This document shows, piece by piece, positions 17,499-26,446 of a stretch of 64,000 nt of DNA; within the stretch, counting starts at the first letter, position 1, and every line of letters starts with the position of its first letter. Source of the stretch: JADKAC01 sp964492065 (GTDB taxonomy: Bacteria; Bacteroidota; Bacteroidia; Chitinophagales; BACL12); the NCBI GenBank assembly GCA_964492065.1, contig CAZBHH010000002.1, forward strand, positions 186,001 to 250,000, given 5' to 3'. The notes under the pieces were generated by a model. The model was not told where the DNA came from, ran no database searches, and was given only the letters and a program-made list of their open reading frames with translations. The position numbers and the translations under genes were made by a program.

Positions 17499-18765
17499 TC
17501 AGACAACAACTGTTATTTTTACTGCGTTAACCAGTATCATGTACTCATTGATTTTGTTTTTACTCACCTGCCTGTACCCCGGTTGTAAAAATAGCGATTA
17601 CACACCGGAAGCAGTTCACCCTGACGGCAAACCTGAGGATTCGATATATAATTCCGATGTCATTACCGGCGCCATGCAGACCGATGCCTACCTACCGCTG
17701 CTCAGCGGCAAAAGGATTGCGCTCGTGGTAAATCAAACTTCGATGATTGACAATACGCACCTGGTGGACTCACTGGTACACCGCGGCGTTCGTATTGAGA
17801 AAATCTTTGCGCCGGAACACGGTTTCCGGGGCAATTACGACGACGGCGCTGCGGTGAAAAACAGTATTGACCCCGCTACCGGCATCGCGATAATTTCATT
17901 ATACGGCAATAACAAAAAACCCACGGCGGAGCAATTGAAAGATATTGATATGGTAGTATTCGATATCCAGGATGTGGGTGTGCGATTCTATACCTTTCTC
18001 TCAACCATGCATTACGCAATGGAGGCCTGTGCCGAAAATGATATCCCGCTGCTGCTGCTCGACCGGCCTAATCCCAACGGGTTTTACGTGGACGGCCCCG
18101 TACTCAAAAGCGCATTCCGCTCGTTTGTCGGCATGCACCCCATACCTGTGGTTCACGGGATGACGCTGGGCGAACTCGCACAGATGATCAATGCCGAAGG
18201 ATGGCTGACCAATGGAGTGCACTGTGATTTACAAATCATACCCTGTAAAAATTACGATCATCATACCAAATATCAATTGCCGGTAAACCCGTCGCCGAAC
18301 CTGCGCAGTATGGAGAGCATTTACCTGTATCCGTCGCTCTGCTTTTTCGAAGGCACCGCTGTTTCTGTCGGCAGGGGTACGGACCATCCGTTTCAGGTGA
18401 TCGGTTCGCCCTGGTATCCGGCTACCGGGTTTGCGTTTATTCCCCAAAGCAGTTTCGGATCTGCTTCTCCCCCGTTCCAGGGTGAGCGCTGTAACGGTTT
18501 TGATTTAACGGGCATGACTGCAGCAATGCTCATACAACAAAAGTTTACCTTATCGTATTTATTAAATATGTATTCCGGTTTCACCGATAAAGAAAAATTT
18601 TTTCTACCCGGCGGATTCTTTAATAAGTTGGCAGGAACGGATGAACTCAGATTGCAGTTAGAAGCCGGATTAACGGAAGAAGAAATACGCATAAGCTGGC
18701 AAGACGATCTGACGGCATTTCGGAAAATGCGCAAACAATATGTATTATATCCCGATTTTGAATAA
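17479..18765 (+). CDS. DUF1343 / NamZ-like exo-beta-N-acetylmuramidase lipoprotein
   Basis: Members of this family (GH171, NamZ) remove terminal N-acetylmuramic acid from peptidoglycan fragments. Typical stretches are GKRIALVVNQTS, the EHGFRG loop, DVGVRFYTF, LDRPNPNGFYVDGP and FEGTAVSVGRGTDHPFQ. The N-terminus is hydrophobic and ends near the possible lipobox YPGC, so the protein is exported. Two starts are possible. The ATG at 17479 gives a signal with a positive charge but overlaps the divergent permease gene by 20 bases; the ATG at 17539 avoids the overlap but lacks a basic n-region. The 3' end overlaps fmt by one base (TAATG), so the two are coupled. Confidence 0.85.
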   Translation: MNNSYRIQTTTVIFTALTSIMYSLILFLLTCLYPGCKNSDYTPEAVHPDGKPEDSIYNSDVITGAMQTDAYLPLLSGKRIALVVNQTSMIDNTHLVDSLVHRGVRIEKIFAPEHGFRGNYDDGAAVKNSIDPATGIAIISLYGNNKKPTAEQLKDIDMVVFDIQDVGVRFYTFLSTMHYAMEACAENDIPLLLLDRPNPNGFYVDGPVLKSAFRSFVGMHPIPVVHGMTLGELAQMINAEGWLTNGVHCDLQIIPCKNYDHHTKYQLPVNPSPNLRSMESIYLYPSLCFFEGTAVSVGRGTDHPFQVIGSPWYPATGFAFIPQSSFGSASPPFQGERCNGFDLTGMTAAMLIQQKFTLSYLLNMYSGFTDKEKFFLPGGFFNKLAGTDELRLQLEAGLTEEEIRISWQDDLTAFRKMRKQYVLYPDFE

Positions 18766-19688
18766 TGTCAAATAAACTGAGAATTGTATTTATGGGTACG
18801 CCGCAATTTGCAGTGCCCTCACTGGAAGCATTGCACAACGGCGGATATGAAATAGCCGCAGTAGTAACGGCACCCGATAAACCCGCCGGCCGCGGACAGA
18901 CGCCAAAGGCGTCGCCCGTTAAACAATGCGCTATCAAAAACGGGATGCCGGTATTGCAACCCGCCAACCTGAAAGCCCCCGGTTTTATCGACGCATTGCG
19001 TGCCCTTAACGCCGATCTGTTTGTGGTAGTTGCCTTTCGCATGCTGCCCGAATCCGTCTGGACTTTACCTCCCCTGGGCACCATCAACCTGCACGCTTCG
19101 CTATTGCCTGACTACCGCGGCGCCGCACCTATCAATCACGCCATTATGCGGGGAGAAACCGAAACCGGCCTGACTACTTTCTTCCTGAAACACGCCATTG
19201 ATACCGGCGATATACTCCTGCGCTGCCGCATACCCATTGCACCCGAAGACACCGCCGGAACGCTACACGATACGATGATGGAAGCCGGGGCCGATCTTCT
19301 GCTGGAAACAGTCAACCGCATTGCAGCGGGGAATTATACGACGACACCGCAACCCGGCAATTCCGCGAAAGCAGCGCCTAAAATTTTTAAAGCGGATTGC
19401 GAAATACCCTGGAACCGCCCGGCGGCGGATATTGTGAATTTTATCCGCGGGTTGAGCCCCTATCCCGGCGCATGGACTTTGCTGGACGGCAAGATGCTGA
19501 AAGTCTTTGCCGCGAAGGCTGTACCGGGTAAACCAGTGCAAACGCCGGGCTCCTATTCTACCGATGGCAAAAGCTATTTGCGCTTCACTGCCGGAGAGGG
19601 GGCAATCGAAATTGCGGAACTGCAATTAGAGGGCAAGAAAAAAATGCACATAACCGAATTCCTGAAAGGCTATCGGTTTGATACATAA
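18765..19688 (+). CDS. fmt: methionyl-tRNA formyltransferase
   Basis: Fmt formylates the initiator Met-tRNA, using 10-formyl-tetrahydrofolate, so that translation can start. The N-terminal domain has FMGTPQFAVPSLEAL, and the catalytic region has LHASLLPDYRGAAPINHAI (Asn-His-Asp type) with DTGDILL. A C-terminal tRNA-binding domain follows from about residue 205. The length of 307 residues is normal. The start codon overlaps the stop of the DUF1343 gene, and a strong terminator follows. Confidence 0.96.
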   Translation: MSNKLRIVFMGTPQFAVPSLEALHNGGYEIAAVVTAPDKPAGRGQTPKASPVKQCAIKNGMPVLQPANLKAPGFIDALRALNADLFVVVAFRMLPESVWTLPPLGTINLHASLLPDYRGAAPINHAIMRGETETGLTTFFLKHAIDTGDILLRCRIPIAPEDTAGTLHDTMMEAGADLLLETVNRIAAGNYTTTPQPGNSAKAAPKIFKADCEIPWNRPAADIVNFIRGLSPYPGAWTLLDGKMLKVFAAKAVPGKPVQTPGSYSTDGKSYLRFTAGEGAIEIAELQLEGKKKMHITEFLKGYRFDT

Positions 19689-19720
19689 AAAAATCCCGCA
19701 CCACGACGTGCAGGATTTTT
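19687..19720 (+). terminator. rho-independent terminator after fmt
   Basis: A hairpin with arms AAATCC-C-GCAC and GTGC-A-GGATTT (one internal mismatch) is followed by a run of T. It begins at the fmt stop codon. The A-rich left side makes it work from either strand, so it may also stop the minus-strand transcript of the secreted protein gene. Confidence 0.85.
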
Positions 19721-19773
19721 GCGTTTCTAATTAAAACCGGATTCGAATAAAAAGTTGGTGAGTTTCTATCCTG

Positions 19774-20595
19774 TTATTTTTGCAGGGCACTGAAATCGCT
19801 TTTGGAAAATCCGCCGGCTTTCATCCCTTTTGATTCATCAAAATATAATACTGTTCCGTCGGCCGCATCGATTACCTGTTTGCTGTTTACATAACTCAAA
19901 CCCGATTTAAAATTCTCAACAGCTACATAGGCGACATTACCGGGCTTCTGTTCAATAATTTCCTGTAATTGCGAAGCGGAAACAATGAACACCTCGCCGG
20001 AATACAATTCTTTAATTACATCAATACCCGAAATATTGTTTTCCAGGTCTTCGGATGCTATGTACAGCGCTTTTGTCCGAATGATGTCTGTCCTCGAATT
20101 GGCGGCATCGGCATACTGATCAAATTCCACATCTTCCTGCTCTTTGGCAAGTTGAAATTTCAGTTTGTCCTGCAGCAAGCGCACTGCATTTTCCAAAGCG
20201 GCTTCCTGTGTCATTTCTCCTACCGGAACGCCGGTAATATTTACCCGGTACGCACCGCTGCGCACCAGGTAAAATACCTGCATTGTGTTTTCATATATAA
20301 ATGTATTGCCGTCAACTCCTTCATTGTGCGATAGCATGATAAACAAGTTATCGCTGGCAGCCTTTATCTCCCGGTATTCTTCTTTGGTGATAAATGCGAG
20401 CTCGGAAAGTGTCCAGTTTTCGACAAAGCACTTTTCCAAAATTGCATTTACCTCCGCATCGTTATTCAATACTACATATAACGTCTTATTAATACGTGCG
20501 GATAAATCATTTGATCCGGTGACGGGCGCTGCGCAAAGTGTGTGTGTGGTTAGCGCCATTATTATTGTAAGATAGCAGAAGAAAGTAGATTTCAT
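19774..20595 (-). CDS. secreted protein of unknown function, paralogue of the 20959-21765 gene
   Basis: Starting at the ATG at 20595, this codes for 273 residues with a signal peptide (to about THTLCAAP). The mature part shares with the neighbouring gene the start KTLYVVLNNDAEVN, the AFITKEEYREIK stretch followed by DNLFIML, the TKALYIASED stretch and the C-terminal SKQVIDAADGTVLYFDE plus GGFSKSDFSAL. No catalytic motif is visible. Related Bacteroidota hypothetical proteins of this size exist, but their function is unknown to me. Each copy has its own signal peptide. Confidence 0.75.
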   Translation of the reverse strand: MKSTFFCYLTIIMALTTHTLCAAPVTGSNDLSARINKTLYVVLNNDAEVNAILEKCFVENWTLSELAFITKEEYREIKAASDNLFIMLSHNEGVDGNTFIYENTMQVFYLVRSGAYRVNITGVPVGEMTQEAALENAVRLLQDKLKFQLAKEQEDVEFDQYADAANSRTDIIRTKALYIASEDLENNISGIDVIKELYSGEVFIVSASQLQEIIEQKPGNVAYVAVENFKSGLSYVNSKQVIDAADGTVLYFDESKGMKAGGFSKSDFSALQK

Positions 20596-20958
20596 TGTAT
20601 TCCTATTGTTTAAGCATTGCAAAGTTGTTGTGAAATACCACACCTGTCAACTTTCAAAAATTCCGGAATTTCAGCACCGGTTTTCCTGTGACATCGAAAC
20701 CTCAAAACCCTTATCATTATTGGTTTTATGAATTTTCTTCGCGGGATTTTCCAAATTCGACGATGCTTGTCGTATCCCGATTCGTGACATTTGAAATGCG
20801 GAATTATTTTCCGGCAGGCGCCCGTAATCCTTTGTACGAGGCATCTCTCAAAATATTTTCCGCCGGCATTTGTGAAAGATGTATTTATTTTATCCACACC
20901 CAACTAAAAAGGCTGCCGTTGCGGGCAGCCTTCTAGTGTCTGACAATTTGCTTAACCC
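20596..20958. other. intergenic region between the paralogous secreted protein genes
   Basis: These 363 bases hold the upstream region of the 20595 gene and the terminator of the 21765 gene at its right end. A weak plus-strand open frame (20688-20936) has no family features and is not called. Confidence 0.6.
20907..20934 (-). terminator. rho-independent terminator after the 20959-21765 gene
   Basis: A perfect stem with arms AAGGCTGCC and GGCAGCCTT around a six-base loop lies 25 bases beyond the stop at 20959. On the minus strand it is followed by a T run. This shows that the two paralogous genes are separate transcription units. Confidence 0.85.
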
Positions 20959-21765
20959 TCAATCTGCCAGTTTCTTCCAGTCTTTTTTATTAAAACCATC
21001 CGGCTTAATGGTAGTACTTTCACTTGTAAACAGCACTTCTCCGCTGGATGCATCAATTACTTGCTTTGTATTCACATAGGTAAATCCCGAAGTCGGTTTA
21101 TTTTGCACTACTGCATACACAATATCCGACTGGCTGTTAATCAGGTCTTCCAGTTCTTCACGTGAAACAACAATGAGTTCGCCGGTGTACAATTCTCGGA
21201 TTAATTCAACTGTAAGTCCTTCCTTAATATCTTCTTTTGCGATGTAAAGCGTCTTTAACTTCACGATATTGGAGCGGTTCTTCACCTTCTCTGAATAGCT
21301 GTTGAAGGCGGTTTTGTTCTGCTCTCTGCTGAATTCAAACTGCACCTTATCCTGCAATCCCAAAACGGCATTCACATAGGAAATGGAGGCGTCGTAATCA
21401 TTTTGTTTAAACACCGGAATACCTGCAACCTGGGAGATCATTTTCCCGCCCTTGGAAAATTGAACGATGCGGATTACTTCATCGTAAACCAAAGTGCCTT
21501 CTTCCACGCTCTGCGATTCATTCTTGATGAGGAACAGGTTGGAATTTTCGGTTTTAAGCGTTACAAATTCATCCTCGGTGATAAACTGGTAGTCGTTTAA
21601 ATTCCAGTATTTGTTTACAGCCTGTTGAATCCCGGAATTATAGGCGGAGTCATCATCGTAAAGTATTACGTAAATGGTTTTCTCAGAAAATTGCGATAGT
21701 GCGTTGCTCGAGTTGGCAAAAAATGCCACACTGCACAACAAGATGGTTAAAATGGCATGTTTCAT
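20959..21765 (-). CDS. secreted protein of unknown function, paralogue of the 19774-20595 gene
   Basis: This codes for 268 residues with a signal peptide (MKHAILTILLCSVAFFANSS). The mature domain begins KTIYVILYDDDSAYN and contains YQFITEDEFVTLKTENSNLFLI, LKTLYIAKEDI, ELYTGELIVVSREELEDLI and VNTKQVIDASSGEVLF. Each of these has a clear counterpart at the same place in the neighbouring gene, so the pair arose by duplication. It is rich in Glu, Asp and Lys, and lacks membrane segments after the signal. The role is unknown. Confidence 0.78.
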   Translation of the reverse strand: MKHAILTILLCSVAFFANSSNALSQFSEKTIYVILYDDDSAYNSGIQQAVNKYWNLNDYQFITEDEFVTLKTENSNLFLIKNESQSVEEGTLVYDEVIRIVQFSKGGKMISQVAGIPVFKQNDYDASISYVNAVLGLQDKVQFEFSREQNKTAFNSYSEKVKNRSNIVKLKTLYIAKEDIKEGLTVELIRELYTGELIVVSREELEDLINSQSDIVYAVVQNKPTSGFTYVNTKQVIDASSGEVLFTSESTTIKPDGFNKKDWKKLAD

Positions 21766-21790
21766 GTTGGTTAAGCATTAAGTTCGGGTG

Positions 21791-21798
21791 CAAATATA
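21791..21798 (-). promoter_or_regulatory. TAnnTTTG promoter box of the secreted paralogue gene
   Basis: On the minus strand this reads TATATTTG, 25 bases before the ATG at 21765, and matches the Bacteroidota -7 element. Confidence 0.55.
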
Positions 21799-21864
21799 GG
21801 GCTGATTCCAATACGATGCAATAGGCGGGTAATGTAAAAACATCGTTAACAGCCGCAAACCCCT

Positions 21865-22821
21865 TTAAAACCAACGTATTCTGCGAAAAATATAATACAG
21901 CAATGCCGATATGGCAATGGAGATGAGGATAATTAACATGAATGCATTCCCCTGGTGTTCGAATGGCAGGGGCTCCAGGTTCATACCGTAAAAGCTGGCG
22001 ATAAGTGTCGGCACCATTAATATAATGGTAACTGAAGTGAGCCGCTTGAGCACCATATTCAGGTTGTTGGAGATAATGCTTCCAAATGCATCCATCGTGC
22101 CGTTTAATATATTGGTGTAGATGTTAGCCATCTCGATGGCCTGGCTGGAGTCGATGAGAATATCCTGCAGGTAATCGCTCTTTTCTTCGTGTTCTTTGAT
22201 GCCTAACAAATTGGTGCGTGACAGTTTCATCATCAGCAGTTCGTTTGCACGCAAGTCGGTAACGAAATAGACGAGCGATTTTTGGATATTGAGCAACTTG
22301 GCGAGTTCGGTGTTCCTGGAACTGTTCATCAGCTCTTTCTCTATCAGGTAGCGCTTCTTGTTCATCTCATTGAGATACTGAATGAAATAGAACACGTTCT
22401 TCTCAAAGATTTTCAGGATGATCATATCCTTATCCCGCGGATCGAGGTGTTTGACGGCAATGGAAAAACACCAGTCAATCACCCGGTTTTGTGCCGATGA
22501 GATGATAATGTTGTGATCTCGTGTGAGAATGATGCCTATCGGTATGGTGATATAAAAGGCGTCGTTATCGATAGAGTGCTCCAGGTCGTTTTCAATAGGC
22601 GTATTGATCACGATCAGCTTCACGTTATCGTCCACTTCAAAACGGGAGCGCTCGTTAATATCTATGGAGTCCAGCAGGAAGTCAATGGGGATATCGATAC
22701 TTTCGCTGAGGGCGGCTATTCTTTTATGGTCGAAGGGAGGGTAAACGTTTATCCAACAGTCTTTAACAGGCTTGTCAATTTCTACAATATTATTCTGTTC
22801 TTTGATGTAGTATTTGATCAT
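21865..22821 (-). CDS. corA: CorA-type magnesium/cobalt transporter
   Basis: CorA forms a pentameric inner-membrane channel for Mg2+, and often Co2+ or Ni2+. The C-terminus has the signature GMN (YGMNLEPLPF) at the end of the first membrane helix, the second helix (FMLIILISIAISALLYYIF) and a basic tail, RRIRW. The N-terminal part is the cytoplasmic alpha/beta funnel domain, with a long helix. The start at 22821 (MIKYYIKEQNNIVEIDKP) gives 318 residues, the normal length; the open frame to 22911 is unlikely because the promoter box lies inside it. Confidence 0.92.
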   Translation of the reverse strand: MIKYYIKEQNNIVEIDKPVKDCWINVYPPFDHKRIAALSESIDIPIDFLLDSIDINERSRFEVDDNVKLIVINTPIENDLEHSIDNDAFYITIPIGIILTRDHNIIISSAQNRVIDWCFSIAVKHLDPRDKDMIILKIFEKNVFYFIQYLNEMNKKRYLIEKELMNSSRNTELAKLLNIQKSLVYFVTDLRANELLMMKLSRTNLLGIKEHEEKSDYLQDILIDSSQAIEMANIYTNILNGTMDAFGSIISNNLNMVLKRLTSVTIILMVPTLIASFYGMNLEPLPFEHQGNAFMLIILISIAISALLYYIFRRIRWF

Positions 22822-22857
22822 GACTGCCCATGTAGCGTTTAAAAATTTGGAACCCGG

Positions 22858-22865
22858 CAAAGATA
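22858..22865 (-). promoter_or_regulatory. TAnnTTTG promoter box of corA
   Basis: On the minus strand this reads TATCTTTG, 36 bases before the ATG at 22821. It supports the shorter corA start. Confidence 0.55.
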
Positions 22866-22948
22866 CGCTAATAAATTCACCAAGTGCAATGCCCGGCGGG
22901 AATGTTTGCACCGCCTGCGGATGAAAATGTGCAGAACAATTTAAATGA

Positions 22949-22956
22949 TATTTTTG
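22949..22956 (+). promoter_or_regulatory. TAnnTTTG promoter box of the outer membrane protein gene
   Basis: This reads TATTTTTG and lies 42 bases before the ATG at 22999. Confidence 0.5.
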
Positions 22957-22998
22957 CAGAAACAGATCTATTATTAATCTTTGATGAAATAACCGGGA

Positions 22999-23526
22999 AT
23001 GAAATATTTACTGCCTATATTACTGTGTACCAGTATGTTTTTGCCCGCGAGGGCGCAATTTGAAGTGCAATACCTGCACGAAGCAGGCGTAGGCGCCGCT
23101 TTCAGCGACCTGGCCACCTTCCCCATGCTGCAGTATTCGCCCCGCTTGAATATCTACAGGTTTACGAGCAGCACTGCGCTGTCTTTGGATGCCCGTATCG
23201 GGGTGGGTTATGCGATGGAAGCGGGTACCTACGTACAGGATAAATACCCCGTTTTGTACGTACCCGGCACGCTGAATTTCAATGTGGGCGCCTGTGCCAC
23301 ACGCACTTCGGATGTACCGTTTGGATATTATTTCGGCGGGGGCTACGGCTACGAGAATGCATGGGAAAACTACATCGTTCACGGCCCGGTATTAACCGGG
23401 GGCGTCCGCATGTATATAGGCGGCGAACCTTTCGATGCGCATTTGTCTTACCTGATAGATATCACCAATCAAAAATCGTCCATTATCGGCCTGGGTGTGC
23501 ACTGGGTTTTGAATATGCTCAAGTAA
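22999..23526 (+). CDS. small outer membrane beta-barrel-like protein
   Basis: This codes for 175 residues with a signal peptide ending at ARAQ. The mature protein has alternating, Gly- and Tyr-rich strands (FGYYFGGGYGYENAW, VRMYIGGEPFDAHLSYLID) typical of a small beta-barrel. It ends at GVHWVLNMLK without a classical final aromatic residue. It resembles unassigned Bacteroidota outer membrane proteins. Its stop codon abuts the stop of dapF on the other strand, with no gap. Confidence 0.65.
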   Translation: MKYLLPILLCTSMFLPARAQFEVQYLHEAGVGAAFSDLATFPMLQYSPRLNIYRFTSSTALSLDARIGVGYAMEAGTYVQDKYPVLYVPGTLNFNVGACATRTSDVPFGYYFGGGYGYENAWENYIVHGPVLTGGVRMYIGGEPFDAHLSYLIDITNQKSSIIGLGVHWVLNMLK

Positions 23527-24318
23527 TCAGATCCGCACCTCCAACTGTCCCTCAAACACAAACACCGCCGGCCCGGTTAACCAAATATCCGTAAACTCGG
23601 ACTCGGAATGCTTTTGAAAGGACACCTGTAATTGACCGCCCCGTGTTTCCACCTCTATCGTATAGCGGCCACCAGGCCAATTGCGCTCGTTGCTGTACAT
23701 GAGCGCTGCGGCGGTTACACCCGTACCGCATGAAAGCGTTTCATCCTCCACGCCACGCTCATAGGTGCGCATTTTAATACCGCCATTTACCGGTTCCACG
23801 AAGTTTACATTGATGCCGTTGCGTTTATACTTTTCCCCGTAACGGATTTCTGCGCCTTCTTTTTTTACGGGAATACTATCCACTTTCTCGACAAACGCCA
23901 CGTAATGCGGCGAACCGGTATCCAATTCGTAATACGCCAGGAACCGCTGCGCCGAATCTACGTCCGCCATTTTCAGGCGTATCACGCCGTCGCGGGATTC
24001 CGCCAAATGTTCGCCATCAATGGCCAAAAACCGGTAGCGGGATTTTTTTTCAATCACCCGTTCGGCAAACTGCACCATACAGCGACCGCCGTTGCCGCAC
24101 ATCGTACTCTCCCTGCCGTCGGCATTAAAATAAACCATCTCGAAATCGTAACCCTCCTTTTCCTGGAACAACATCACCCCGTCTGCGCCAATCCCAAAGT
24201 GGCGGTCGCACAAAAACCGGTATAGGTCAGTCATGTCTTTTTTAAAAAACAAATTGCGATTATCCAGGATTATAAAATCATTGCCGGTGCCTTGAAATTT
24301 GTAAAATTGTAGCAGCAT
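23527..24318 (-). CDS. dapF: diaminopimelate epimerase
   Basis: DapF converts LL- to meso-diaminopimelate, the precursor of lysine and of the peptidoglycan cross-link. It uses two cysteines as acid and base without a cofactor: Cys74 in MCGNGGRC and Cys197 in SCGTGVTA. The N-terminus FYKFQGTGNDFIILDN and the internal GADG are also typical. The length of 263 residues is normal. It is transcribed away from the HtrA gene, about 120 bases from its start. Confidence 0.95.
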   Translation of the reverse strand: MLLQFYKFQGTGNDFIILDNRNLFFKKDMTDLYRFLCDRHFGIGADGVMLFQEKEGYDFEMVYFNADGRESTMCGNGGRCMVQFAERVIEKKSRYRFLAIDGEHLAESRDGVIRLKMADVDSAQRFLAYYELDTGSPHYVAFVEKVDSIPVKKEGAEIRYGEKYKRNGINVNFVEPVNGGIKMRTYERGVEDETLSCGTGVTAAALMYSNERNWPGGRYTIEVETRGGQLQVSFQKHSESEFTDIWLTGPAVFVFEGQLEVRI

Positions 24319-24440
24319 GAACCTCAGCTTCGGGCGTTAGCGTTAAACTTTGTTAAGCGAAAATACATCAAAACAAATGTAAACCGTTTGTGCATAGTTC
24401 TTGTTACAATGTGAGTACAGCATAAAATAAACTTGAAAAG

Positions 24441-25895
24441 ATGAATACAAAACAATTTTTCACCACGGCTTTGACGGCCGTTCTCGTCAGCGCAGCCACA
24501 TTCTATGCGCTCGTTACATTTAATGGTGAGGATGCAATTTCTACTCATTCCAATGCGGGCAGTCCGTACCAGTTTGCAAACATGTCATTCCCCGTGGCGC
24601 CCAGCGGGATGGCGCCGGTGGATTTTACCTTTGCCGCCGCTATCTCCACGCCTACCGTTGTCCATGTGAAGACAAAATACACCCGCAATACGACCTATTC
24701 GGGCAACGACATCATGCAACAGTTTTTCGGCAATGACTTTTTCTGGGACGACGGCGGTTCGCGGCCCCAGGAGGCCAGCGGCTCGGGAGTCATCATCGAC
24801 GGCGAAGGCTATATCGTAACGAATTTTCACGTGGTCAAGAATGCCGATGAAATCCAGGTGGTATTATTCGACAACCGCACCCTCAATGCCGAGCTGGTAG
24901 GTACAGACCCTTCGACAGATATCGCTTTGCTCAAAGTAGATGAAAAGGGCTTGCCCGCAATTCAATACGGCAATTCCGATTCGGTGCGGGTAGGCGAATG
25001 GGTGTTGGCAGTCGGCAATCCCTTCGACCTGAACTCCACTGTTACGGCGGGGATTGTCAGCGCCAAGGGCAGAAATATCAATATCCTCCGCGAAAATGCA
25101 GCCACGCCGATTGAGTCGTTCATTCAAACTGATGCCGCCGTTAACCCGGGCAACAGCGGTGGGGCGCTGGTGGGCATCGACGGGAAACTGATAGGCATTA
25201 ATACGGCCATCGCCACCCCGACGGGCACCTATGCGGGCTATTCGTTTGCCGTTCCGGTCAATATCGTGAAAAAGGTGGTCAGCGACCTGCGCAACTACGG
25301 CATGGTGCAGCGGGCATATATCGGCGTAGAGGTGGACGTCACCCGGCAGGAACTCAACGGCGTGTACGTTTCAGGTGTGCTGCCTAACTCCGGCGCCGAC
25401 AAGGCGGGCATCCGGGTGGGCGATATCATCACCCATATCAATAATGCCCCCATTACCTCTTTCCCCGAATTACAGGAGCAAATCAGCAAATACGGCCCGG
25501 GCGATAAAATCAATGTGGACCTGCTGCGGAACAACGAACGGGAAAATGTGGTAGTGACTTTAAAAAATAAAGAGGGCAATACCGACATCCTGTTGAAACT
25601 GAGCAACGAAAATTTTGACAACCTGGGCATCGAAATTGAAGAAATTTCTCCCAGGGAAGCCAGTTATTATCAACTACCCGGCGGCGTGCGGATAACCGGC
25701 ATAAAAAATGGCCTGATTTCGCAGCAAACCCGCATCCGGTCTGGTTTTATCATCACCGGAATCGACGGCACACCGGTGAAGGATAATAATGAACTGGTGG
25801 AAGCGTTGAAAGACAAAAGTGGAAAAAATATCATAATTGAAGGAATTTATCCCGCTTATCCGAACAAAATTTATAATTATGGGTTAAGCTTATAG
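24441..25895 (+). CDS. DegP/HtrA-type periplasmic serine protease
   Basis: This protease and chaperone degrades misfolded envelope proteins. The N-terminus has one hydrophobic signal or anchor segment (about residues 8-27). The trypsin-like domain shows the full triad: His130 in TNFHVV, Asp160 in STDIALL and Ser239 in NPGNSGGAL. Two PDZ domains follow, at about 290-380 and 395-480. The length of 484 residues is typical of Do-family proteins. The gene stands alone, with a terminator directly after it. Confidence 0.95.
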   Translation: MNTKQFFTTALTAVLVSAATFYALVTFNGEDAISTHSNAGSPYQFANMSFPVAPSGMAPVDFTFAAAISTPTVVHVKTKYTRNTTYSGNDIMQQFFGNDFFWDDGGSRPQEASGSGVIIDGEGYIVTNFHVVKNADEIQVVLFDNRTLNAELVGTDPSTDIALLKVDEKGLPAIQYGNSDSVRVGEWVLAVGNPFDLNSTVTAGIVSAKGRNINILRENAATPIESFIQTDAAVNPGNSGGALVGIDGKLIGINTAIATPTGTYAGYSFAVPVNIVKKVVSDLRNYGMVQRAYIGVEVDVTRQELNGVYVSGVLPNSGADKAGIRVGDIITHINNAPITSFPELQEQISKYGPGDKINVDLLRNNERENVVVTLKNKEGNTDILLKLSNENFDNLGIEIEEISPREASYYQLPGGVRITGIKNGLISQQTRIRSGFIITGIDGTPVKDNNELVEALKDKSGKNIIIEGIYPAYPNKIYNYGLSL

Positions 25896-25929
25896 AATCG
25901 AGTTTTTAGGGTAATTGGGTTTTCAGGTT

Positions 25930-25970
25930 GACCCCGCCACGGTTAAGAAACACGGGCGGGGTTCTTTTTT
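25930..25970 (+). terminator. rho-independent terminator after the HtrA gene
   Basis: Arms ACCCCGCC and GGCGGGGT enclose a loop of about 16 bases and are followed by seven T (with one C before). It lies about 35 bases after the stop codon. Confidence 0.88.
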
Positions 25971-26446
25971 TGGCAGAGGCCCTAAACAATGGGAATACCC
26001 CTCTGTTACGCCTGCAATTTTAAAAACAGGTTCCCCGGGGTAATCCGATAGCCATTACGCCCCACTGGTAGATCCTGCGGAAATCGAGATTCAAAATAAC
26101 GCCGAACCGGCACAGGCGGGATAACAAATGAAAAGTGATTCAAAAGACAATTTTGAAACTTAAATAATTAACCTGTAAGTGCAAAAGCAGCACAACAACT
26201 ATTGGGAAAATAATGCATGATTGTAAAATCATCCATATCATAAACGGTTTTATAAAAGTCTAAATTCCAAAGGAATTTCTCTACTTTGTAAATTGCCCCT
26301 CACCCATCAGCTCCTGCCCGGGCTGTTCGTTGGAAAGCATCTGATAATTCCCATCAGCTCGAAACAGATCTATGTATTACCCGGCTAAAATCCAATGCAT
26401 TCAACTATTTTTACGCACTTGCCGTAATCTTCCGGCCGGCTACTAT
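25971..26446. other. intergenic region without a recognised gene
   Basis: Beyond the HtrA terminator, these 476 bases show no convincing coding region, tRNA or repeat. The near-match TACTTTG at about 26299-26305 could be the promoter of the FkbM gene, about 140 bases before its start. Confidence 0.5.

Noticed and set aside
20688..20936. 82-codon plus-strand frame between the paralogous genes
   Set aside because: It runs across the terminator hairpin of the minus-strand gene and has no family features.
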